From assembly GCA_964496705.1 (NCBI GenBank), contig CAZCBJ010000105.1:1-12572 (forward strand): 12,572 nucleotides of DNA, given 5' to 3'. The notes under the pieces are model-generated. The model saw only the letters and a program-made list of their open reading frames with translations. It had not been told where the DNA came from and did not search any database. A program made the translations under genes and the position numbers. This DNA comes from CAZCBJ01 sp964496705. Lineage in GTDB: Bacteria; Chloroflexota; Anaerolineae; Anaerolineales; Anaerolineaceae. Positions 6,986-12,572 of this stretch are shown piece by piece (the stretch's first letter is position 1; each line of letters opens with the position of its first letter).

Positions 6986-8163
6986 GCCTCCCGCTCCCGG
7001 ACACAGTCCGCCGCTGCCAGCACCTCTTCCAGATGCGGCGAGCGCAGCAGATAGCCGTAATTGCCCAACGCCCCGCTGAACACGCCACTGATCGGCTGGT
7101 GATGCACCATCAGCCCGCCCAGCCGTGCCAGCAGCTCGTCGTGCCGGTAGCGGTAGGGATGCAGGTGCTTGCGCCCCACGTAACAGCAGTGATAGGGGCG
7201 GCTGTAGCCTGCCGCAAAGCGGTTGTGCACCACCACGTTGGCGTATTCGCGGTACACGTCAATGTCGTTGGCATAATTGAACATGTCGGTGGTCAGCCCA
7301 CCCGGAGGGCGCATGTTGACCTCCAGCGCCACCAGCCGCTCATCAGCCGTGCGGAAGAACTCGAAATGGAAGAAGCGCTCGCGCACCTCAAAAGCCTTCA
7401 ATAACTTGCGCCCGGCCGCCTCCAGGTCCGCCGGGATCTCACGCAGCGAATGGTAGGCGATGTCCAGCCCCTGGTTGACCGTCTCCATGATCCCCTGGCT
7501 GAAGACGTGCGCGGTGTAGAAGACCGGCTCGCCATCCTGGTCCACCAGCCCATCGAATGAGACGATCACCCCCTGGATGAATTCCTCGGCGTAGTAGTCC
7601 GCCGCCGGGCAGTTGGCCAGGAAGTTTTCCAGCTCGGCGTCATTGTGCAGCTTGTAGGTTTTCCACGCCCCCACGCCGACATCCGGCTTGACCACCAGTG
7701 GGTAGCCGCATTGCGCCGCCAGCCCGCGCAGCGCCGCGGACGCGGCGTCGGCATCGGCAGCCGGCACCAGCGCCCCGCGCGCCGCAGCCACCCCGCACTG
7801 CTGGAAGACGGCCTTCATCAACGATTTGCGCTTGACCCGCGCGATGCTGTCGGCCTTAAAGCCGGGGATGTTGAAATCGGTGCGCAGCCGCGCGTCGCTC
7901 TCCAGCCAGTGCTCGTTGTGCGATTCGAGCCGTTCCAGCCGCCCGTGGCGGTGGGCGAAGTGCCCCAGCGCGCGGTAGAGCTGGTCGTAATCCTGCACGC
8001 TGCTCACACGGTAATACTCGCCCAGCGCCGCGCGCAGCTCGGCGGGCAGATTCTCGTACGGCTCATCCCCCAACCCCAGCGCGTTGACCCCCAGCGCCTT
8101 GAGCGCCCGCGAAAAAGCAACGTAATTGGGCGGAAAATGCGGCGAGAAATAGACGTAGTTCAT
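6982..8163 (-). CDS. ATP-grasp domain ligase
   Basis: This 393-residue protein has the ATP-grasp fold, which joins a carboxylate to an amine (or similar nucleophile) through an acyl-phosphate. Residues 1-110 form the pre-ATP-grasp domain. KRKSLMKAVF (111-120) and PLVVKPDVGVGAWK (155-168) carry the ATP-binding lysines (K159), EEFIQG (193-198) the hinge, and FHFEFF (265-270) with LVALEVNMRPPGG (277-289) the Mg2+-binding E268, E281 and N283. I cannot name the substrates; relatives include amino-acid and dipeptide ligases and modifying enzymes. The ATG at 8163 has TGAGGA (8175-8170) upstream. The coupled esterase downstream suggests a two-step conversion or a trimming/ligation pair. No membrane segment is visible. 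Confidence 0.9.
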   Translation of the reverse strand: MNYVYFSPHFPPNYVAFSRALKALGVNALGLGDEPYENLPAELRAALGEYYRVSSVQDYDQLYRALGHFAHRHGRLERLESHNEHWLESDARLRTDFNIPGFKADSIARVKRKSLMKAVFQQCGVAAARGALVPAADADAASAALRGLAAQCGYPLVVKPDVGVGAWKTYKLHNDAELENFLANCPAADYYAEEFIQGVIVSFDGLVDQDGEPVFYTAHVFSQGIMETVNQGLDIAYHSLREIPADLEAAGRKLLKAFEVRERFFHFEFFRTADERLVALEVNMRPPGGLTTDMFNYANDIDVYREYANVVVHNRFAAGYSRPYHCCYVGRKHLHPYRYRHDELLARLGGLMVHHQPISGVFSGALGNYGYLLRSPHLEEVLAAADCVREREA

Positions 8164-8189
8164 CGGGTTTCCTCAAAAAATTAGAGGGG

Positions 8190-8195
8190 ATTATA
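8190..8195 (-). promoter_or_regulatory. Extended -10 box of the ATP-grasp/esterase operon
   Basis: On the minus strand TGATATAAT ends at 8190, a TGn-extended -10 with an exact TATAAT (8195-8190). Transcription would start near 8183, leaving about 20 bases of leader including the TGAGGA ribosome site. No -35 is recognisable, which fits an extended -10 promoter. Confidence 0.6.
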
Positions 8196-8258
8196 TCATC
8201 CCTGGTTTGCAGATGCGCATCAAACCAACGCTGTGTGAAACCCTTGACGATGTTTTCA

Positions 8259-8277
8259 GCCCGCGAGGTTCGCGGGC
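8259..8277. other. Perfect 8-bp hairpin between the beta-galactosidase and ATP-grasp genes
   Basis: GCCCGCGA (8259-8266) and TCGCGGGC (8270-8277) form a perfect stem with a three-base loop. It follows the beta-galactosidase stop by about 22 bases on the minus strand and precedes the next promoter. There is no U-tract after it on either strand, so a terminator role is only possible, perhaps factor-assisted. Confidence 0.45.
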
Positions 8278-8299
8278 GGATTAGCCCTGCCGGGCGGAA

Positions 8300-10699
8300 T
8301 CAGCGCGCCTGCAGGACGATTTCGCGACTCTCCAGCCCGTCGGACGAGAATTTCACCCGGATCGGGCCTCTTTGACCGTTGCTGCGCAGGATGGCGATCA
8401 TGCGCCCCTGGTAAGTGGTGTAGCTGGCGCCGGTGTACGGTTCCTCGCTCAACGGGTTGGCGCTGCCAACGGCGGCCAGGCTTGCGGCACCCTGCACCTC
8501 AACCGTTACCGTGCGATCTTCCATCATTTTGGGGATGCCAGCCGCATCGCTGAGATGCACCGCGATATAGGCCAGGTCCTGCCCGTCGGCGTTGATCGCG
8601 TCCTCTTCCGGCAGGACGGTCAAAACGGTTTCCTTGCCCGCGCTTTTCAACGAGCTGCGCCCGATTTCCTTTCCATCCGCGTCATAACTGACCGCCAGCA
8701 GCTCGCCGGGGCGGTAAGTGGTCTTGAATTTGGTTTTACAGTCAACCAGCCCGCGCCTGCCCAGCGACTGCCCGTCCTGAATCAGCTCGACGCTTTCGCC
8801 AATGCTGAACACTTCAATCTCAGCCGGGCGGCCTGCCTGCCCTGCCCAGCTCCAACTGTCCACCGCGTCGGTGCCGCGCCACATGCCCATGAAGACTTTC
8901 TCGCCGGTGTGATTCAGCGGCCTGACGCCGATGTAGGGGATGCTGCGCACGCCCCATCCGACCACCGCGTAATAGCCCAGGCTGTCCATCTGACCGGTCA
9001 GGTCAATGCAGCCGCACGAGGCGCTGACGCAGGGATAAGGCTTGCTGAATGGTCCGCGGCTCTGACCGTACACCGGCAGGCCGAGGCCGGCTTCGCCCAG
9101 GTAATCCCAGCCGGTCCACATGAAATCGCCGATCACGAAGGGCGTCTGCTCGACCATCTTCCAGTTCCTGGCGATGGCGCGCGGCATCGTCTCGGAACCG
9201 ACCATGACCCGTTCGGGATGCCAGGCATGGTGTTTTTTATAGGCGTATTCGGCGTAGTTGTACCCGGCGATGTCCAGCGCCGCAAAGGATGCGCCGGCCA
9301 CCTTCTCAGCTTTCTCCGGCGTACCGATCACTTTCATCAGGATGGGCGCCAGAGTGACGAGAATGTTGGCCATCGTGCTGCCGGCAGCCCGCGAATCGGC
9401 CGCCTCGCGGTAGGGATCGACCACGTCCGCCGGGCTGGTGACCGACTTGTTCAAGGCTGAGCCCATGGAAGCCAGGCTGGCCAGCATGATCTGGATGCAA
9501 TTGGTCACCGGGCGGGAGGGGTCCAGTTGATGACAGAGCTGCACCATGCGGCGGCTGGTCTCCGCGCCGGCGGGCGTGCCGGTGTCGGGGATCTCGTTGC
9601 CGATCGAATACAGGATCACCGCGGGGTGGTTCCAGGAGGCGGCGACCATGGCGGTGACGTCTTTTTCCCATTCGGCGTCAAAATACAGCCCGTAATCATA
9701 GTCGGTTTTCTTCAGCCGCCAGGTGTCGAAGGCTTCGTGCATCACGTACATGCCCACCTCGTCGCAGGCGTCGAGCAGCGCCTGGCTGGCCGGATTGTGG
9801 GCGGTGCGGATGGCATTGAAGCCGGCCGCCTTCATGATCTTCATCTTTCTGCGCTCGGCCTTCTCAAAGCTGCACGCGCCCAGCGGTCCGTTGTCATGGT
9901 GGATGCAGCCGCCGCGCAGCTTGACCGCTTGGCCGTTGACCAGCAAGCCCTGTTCAGCATTCCAGGCCAGGCTGCGGATTCCGGTGCGCAGCCGGGCTTC
10001 GTCCACAATCCGGCCTTGATCCTGCAGGGTCACCCGGACATCGTACAGGTGAGGGTGATCGGCGTCCCACAATCTGGCGTCGGGGACTTCGATCTGGCAG
10101 CTGGCACCCCTGCCGCCCGCCACCACCTGGCCGTCCAGGAGGATCTCGGTGACGATCTGCAGCGAATCCGCATCGACAGCCCTGACATCCACCTGCAGGA
10201 CAGCCGGATGAATTGAGCGGGTGAGCACGCGCACGCCGTCCGGCGCGATGTGCTGGCGCCCGGCGGTGAGCAGGCGCACGTTGCGGTAGATGCCGCTGCC
10301 GGAATACCAGCGCGAGTTGGGCGTCTGGGTGTTGTCCACCAGCACCTTGATCTCGTTCTGCTGGCCAATGCGCAGCCGGCCACTCAGATCAACGTGGAAG
10401 CGCGAATAGCCGTAAATCCTGCCGCCCACTTCCTCGCCGTTGAGCAGGACGGTGGATTTCATGTAAACGCCGTCGAACTCGAGGATCACGGTTTTCTCAG
10501 CCAGCTCAGGGCTGCCGAAGAGGGTCTTGGTATAGATGTATTTTCCGCCGGGATAAAAGCCGCTGTTGCTGCCGTCTTTCATGCGCGGGCGGCGCTGTTC
10601 GGTCTGCATGGCGTCGTGCGGCAGGTTCACCAGGGTTGTGCGGGCTGCGTCGCTGGCGTTGGCAAAGGTCCAGGATGGGTTAAAGTTTTGGCTGATCAT
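8300..10699 (-). CDS. Glycoside hydrolase family 2 beta-galactosidase-like enzyme
   Basis: This 799-residue protein has the GH2 order: sugar-binding jelly roll (about 1-145, with WYSGSGIYRNVRL), immunoglobulin-like domain (about 150-245), catalytic barrel (about 250-560), then DUF4982-like (about 605-690) and a C-terminal immunoglobulin-like domain (about 695-799). RTAHNPAS (298-305), the acid/base E369 in YSIGNE (364-369) and the nucleophile E503 in VGSETMPRA (500-508) are all present, so it should be active. FVIGDFMWTGWDYLGEAG is typical of the beta-galactosidase branch. There is no signal peptide, so it would act on imported oligosaccharides; beta-galactoside is the likely but unproven substrate. 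The ATG at 10699 has GGAGA (10710-10706) upstream. Preceding genes on the strand encode a hydrolase and a deacetylase, but an inverted repeat and promoter intervene. Confidence 0.93.
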   Translation of the reverse strand: MISQNFNPSWTFANASDAARTTLVNLPHDAMQTEQRRPRMKDGSNSGFYPGGKYIYTKTLFGSPELAEKTVILEFDGVYMKSTVLLNGEEVGGRIYGYSRFHVDLSGRLRIGQQNEIKVLVDNTQTPNSRWYSGSGIYRNVRLLTAGRQHIAPDGVRVLTRSIHPAVLQVDVRAVDADSLQIVTEILLDGQVVAGGRGASCQIEVPDARLWDADHPHLYDVRVTLQDQGRIVDEARLRTGIRSLAWNAEQGLLVNGQAVKLRGGCIHHDNGPLGACSFEKAERRKMKIMKAAGFNAIRTAHNPASQALLDACDEVGMYVMHEAFDTWRLKKTDYDYGLYFDAEWEKDVTAMVAASWNHPAVILYSIGNEIPDTGTPAGAETSRRMVQLCHQLDPSRPVTNCIQIMLASLASMGSALNKSVTSPADVVDPYREAADSRAAGSTMANILVTLAPILMKVIGTPEKAEKVAGASFAALDIAGYNYAEYAYKKHHAWHPERVMVGSETMPRAIARNWKMVEQTPFVIGDFMWTGWDYLGEAGLGLPVYGQSRGPFSKPYPCVSASCGCIDLTGQMDSLGYYAVVGWGVRSIPYIGVRPLNHTGEKVFMGMWRGTDAVDSWSWAGQAGRPAEIEVFSIGESVELIQDGQSLGRRGLVDCKTKFKTTYRPGELLAVSYDADGKEIGRSSLKSAGKETVLTVLPEEDAINADGQDLAYIAVHLSDAAGIPKMMEDRTVTVEVQGAASLAAVGSANPLSEEPYTGASYTTYQGRMIAILRSNGQRGPIRVKFSSDGLESREIVLQAR

Positions 10700-10705
10700 C
10701 TTTTT

Positions 10706-10722
10706 TCTCCGAAGGTATTATA
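10706..10722 (-). promoter_or_regulatory. -10 box and ribosome binding site of the beta-galactosidase gene
   Basis: Exact TATAAT on the minus strand (10722-10717) is followed by GGAGA (10710-10706) and the ATG at 10699. Transcription would begin near 10710, so the ribosome site would be at the mRNA 5' end. A 13-base palindrome GGTTGAATCAACC (10748-10760) lies upstream of where the -35 would be and could be an operator or activator site. Confidence 0.55.
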
Positions 10723-10733
10723 CATTCGCGTCC

Positions 10734-10794
10734 GTAGGGGCGGGTCTGGTTGAATCAACCTTCACATTTGACAGTCTGCCAGACCCGCCCTTAC
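10734..10794. repeat. 61-bp inverted-repeat element (REP/MITE-like)
   Basis: Arms 10734-10749 (GTAGGGGCGGGTCTGG) and 10779-10794 match in 15 of 16 positions around a 29-base centre. A further partial copy, TAAGGGGCGGGT on the minus strand (10817-10806), lies just beyond and contains the stop codon of the hydrolase gene. The element fills the gap between that gene and the beta-galactosidase promoter. As RNA it would fold into a strong long stem, possibly ending or insulating the upstream transcript. No transposase is nearby. Confidence 0.75.
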
Positions 10795-10814
10795 CACAAT
10801 GCCCCACCCGCCCC

Positions 10815-11696
10815 TTATGTCAGCAGGTCGAGCAGGATGGGGTAGACCAGGGCGGTGTTCTGACGCGGGTTGAGCGGATCAACGATGTCGTGATCCAGGT
10901 TGTGGACACGGGCGAAGGTGTGGGTGCGCACGTCAGCGCCGTGCGCCTGCCAGGCCTGCGCCATGCGCGCGCAGAGGGCGGGGTCGATGGCTGTGTCACT
11001 CTCGTTCAACACGAACTGGATGCGCGGGGCGGCGGGTTTGCGCCGCCGGGCGGCGGCCTGCACGCGCAGCGAGAGGCTGAGGATGTTGGCCAGACCGCGC
11101 GAGGCCAGGCGTGGGTAGGCGTGCATCTGCGGGCCGGGCGCGTCCTTTTTCTCGGCGTCCCACCACACGAACCAGTTGGGCAGCCGCTTGATCAGCGGCG
11201 CAGCCAGCGGCAGCAGGCGGGTGGGGACGGGAGCCACGCCGAAGGCCGGCGCCAGCAGCACCGCCAAATCCACTTCGGCGCGCTCTTGGGCAGCCCAGGC
11301 GGTCAGCACACCCCCCATCGACAGCCCGCACACCACCAGGCGCTCGCCCAGCCCGGCGGCCATGTCCACCGCCTGGCTGGCAAAACGCAGCAGCTCGGCT
11401 TCGGTCAGGCGGGCAGTTTCGCTGGTCATGCGGTCGAGCAGCCCGTGATGCGGCGCGCGCGGAATGAGCACATTGTCGCCGCGCTCATGGCACAGGCGAC
11501 CCAGCGCGCTGAACTGGAAGGTGCTGTTGGTGTAGCCCTGGAAGAACAGCACCGCGCGCGGGGTCTTGCGGTCGTGAGTGAAGAAATGGGTGCGCGAGAC
11601 CGGGTTGACCTGCGGCCCGTCCAGCCGCTGCAGCGCGGCGATGCGCACGGCGGCCTCGGCGTAATCAGCGGCGGGTTGGCAAGCTGGCGGTCGCAT
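10815..11696 (-). CDS. Alpha/beta hydrolase (carboxylesterase/lysophospholipase-like)
   Basis: This 293-residue protein has an alpha/beta-hydrolase core. FFQGYTNSTFQF (51-62) is the oxyanion region, VCGLSMGGVLTAW (122-134) the nucleophile elbow with Ser126, NESDTAID (231-238) the acid, and VHNLDHDIVDP (264-274) the catalytic His, probably H269. A lid-like insertion lies around 155-215 (RLPNWFVWWDAEKKDAPG). Its layout resembles serine-aminopeptidase S33 or carboxylesterases of lipid type; the substrate is unknown. No signal peptide is evident. The ATG at 11696 comes one base after the LmbE-type gene stop (TGAGATG), so the pair is translationally coupled, which suggests deacylation steps on one compound. 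The TAA stop lies inside a GC-rich repeat. Confidence 0.88.
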   Translation of the reverse strand: MRPPACQPAADYAEAAVRIAALQRLDGPQVNPVSRTHFFTHDRKTPRAVLFFQGYTNSTFQFSALGRLCHERGDNVLIPRAPHHGLLDRMTSETARLTEAELLRFASQAVDMAAGLGERLVVCGLSMGGVLTAWAAQERAEVDLAVLLAPAFGVAPVPTRLLPLAAPLIKRLPNWFVWWDAEKKDAPGPQMHAYPRLASRGLANILSLSLRVQAAARRRKPAAPRIQFVLNESDTAIDPALCARMAQAWQAHGADVRTHTFARVHNLDHDIVDPLNPRQNTALVYPILLDLLT

Positions 11697-11697
11697 C

Positions 11698-12441
11698 TCA
11701 CACCCCGCAGTGCAGCATGCGTGTGGGCAGCGCCATCAGCGCCTCGGCGCAGGGCAGCCCGTGAGCCGCGCCGAAGGCTTCTTCACGCATCTTCAACCAC
11801 GCCGAGAGCATCTCCAACTCTTCGTCGCTGAACTGGGCGTGGAAGCAGCGCGCGGCCTGGTGCTTGCGCTCCTGGGTGGACGAGATGTCCACCACCGTAT
11901 TGGGCGTGCGCGTGGTGTAGAAGGCCATACCCTTCAGCGCGTGGGGCGTGTAGGCCGCGTCCACCGCCGGGTCGGTGTGGATGCGCATCAGCCCGCAGAG
12001 GATGGCGGCTTCGGCGGCGGCCTGCCCGGCCAGGATGTGATCGCGGTGGGCTTCGTGGGGCAGCCAGGGATCGATGGCGAAGAGGAAATCGGGCTGCAGC
12101 CGGCGGATGGCAAGGATGATGCCGCGGCGCACTTCATAATAATCATAGCTGCCCGCGTCGGGGAAATCCAGCCAGGTGTGCGAGGATACGCCCAGGATGG
12201 CGGCGGTGGCGGCCTGCTCGCTGCGCAACTGGCGCGTGGCCTGTTCGGGCGAGAGGCTGGTGTCGAGCACGCCCATCAGGTCGTTGGTGACGGTCAGGTA
12301 GTGGATCTCGGCGCCGCCGTCGTGCAGGCGGGCGATCGTGCCGCCGATGCTCAGGTCGGCATCGTCGTAGTGGGGTTGGACGACGAGGATGCGCCGCGCG
12401 CTGAAGATGTCCGGCACGGGAAAACGAGGATCGGTGTTCAT
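11698..12441 (-). CDS. PIG-L/LmbE-family deacetylase
   Basis: This 247-residue protein belongs to the PIG-L (LmbE) zinc-dependent deacetylases, which remove acetyl groups from N-acetylglucosamine-containing molecules such as mycothiol, bacillithiol or GPI precursors and other glycosides. The signature is QPHYDDADLSIGGT (22-35), a variant of PHPDDxExGxGGT with Tyr replacing the usual Pro; H24, D26 and D27 are kept. The second site is PHEAHRDHI (128-136), giving H132 and H135 as zinc/catalytic residues. Length is typical. The ATG at 12441 has GGAGG (12450-12446) four bases upstream. No promoter is visible in the purine-rich stretch before it. The pathway is not defined by the neighbours; a cytoplasmic sugar-conjugate deacetylase is the likely role. 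Confidence 0.93.
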   Translation of the reverse strand: MNTDPRFPVPDIFSARRILVVQPHYDDADLSIGGTIARLHDGGAEIHYLTVTNDLMGVLDTSLSPEQATRQLRSEQAATAAILGVSSHTWLDFPDAGSYDYYEVRRGIILAIRRLQPDFLFAIDPWLPHEAHRDHILAGQAAAEAAILCGLMRIHTDPAVDAAYTPHALKGMAFYTTRTPNTVVDISSTQERKHQAARCFHAQFSDEELEMLSAWLKMREEAFGAAHGLPCAEALMALPTRMLHCGV

Positions 12442-12473
12442 GAGGCCTCCGCTGAAGATGGGATTTGGGTGAA

Positions 12474-12572
12474 GAGGATGGAAGAGAAGAAAAGAAAGAA
12501 GAACTGGGATGAAAGGGATGAAATGGATAGGGAAAGAGGATAAAAGAGAAGAAGGAAGAACTGGGATGAAAA
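12474..12572 (+). repeat. Purine-rich imperfect tandem repeat, window end
   Basis: Two units start with GAGGAT (12474 and 12536) and share a 17-base core, GAAGAACTGGGATGAAA, at 12498-12514 and 12555-12571. The second unit runs off the window. Part of the first (12503-12527) matches the repeat at 2391-2423 in the opposite orientation. The strand is almost wholly purine for about 100 bases. I see no gene here. Confidence 0.7.

Noticed and set aside
8259..8277. Intrinsic terminator for the beta-galactosidase gene
   Set aside because: The stem is perfect but no U-tract follows on either strand, so I list it only as a hairpin.
8372..9460. Plus-strand open frame opposite the beta-galactosidase gene
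   Set aside because: It lies wholly inside a gene with intact GH2 motifs and has no recognisable domain or ribosome site.
10566..11831. Plus-strand open frame opposite the hydrolase and LmbE-type genes
   Set aside because: It spans two real genes and a repeat, with composition typical of an antisense shadow.

Overview
The window is GC-rich, with dense bacterial coding on both strands and no rRNA, tRNA, phage, transposase or CRISPR. The gene mix (AcnA-type aconitase, Eis-like GNAT, stand-alone CBS-pair protein, COG4947-type esterase, LmbE-type deacetylase, GH2 beta-galactosidase, two toxin-antitoxin-like pairs) and short-period intergenic repeats suggest an environmental bacterium, perhaps a Chloroflexota (Anaerolineae) genome. 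This taxonomic guess is inference only; the genome may be a metagenome bin.

Layout: (1) 1-1328, plus strand, is the C-terminal half of aconitase A, broken by a frameshift near 640 that looks like a small deletion. (2) 1392-3939, minus strand, is a five-gene block: vapB-vapC, a polysaccharide-deacetylase-like protein starting 9 bases after vapC, then (after a repeat and a new promoter) a small unrecognised protein overlapping an AbiEii-type nucleotidyltransferase toxin gene by one base. The AbiEii gene and vapB are much more AT-rich than their neighbours, so they are probably transferred. (3) 4082-6052, plus strand, holds an Eis-family acetyltransferase and a CBS-pair protein, separated and flanked by arrays of 7-base repeats. 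(4) 6239-8163, minus strand, is an ATP-grasp ligase translationally coupled to an esterase. (5) 8300-12441, minus strand, runs LmbE-type deacetylase, alpha/beta hydrolase, an inverted-repeat element, then a cytoplasmic GH2 beta-galactosidase with its own promoter.

Two patterns cut across the genes. First, exact TATAAT hexamers lie just upstream of five genes or operons, in four cases so close that the predicted leader is only about 10-20 bases and the Shine-Dalgarno sits at or near the mRNA 5' end. Second, three unrelated genes (2414, 6239, 10815) end inside three different intergenic repeat families, so the repeat supplies the stop codon and sometimes the last residues. The candidates most worth following are the repeat-derived gene ends, the small partner of the AbiEii toxin, and the VapBC-linked deacetylase with a CxCxxC motif. 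I did not see a clearly new multi-gene system.
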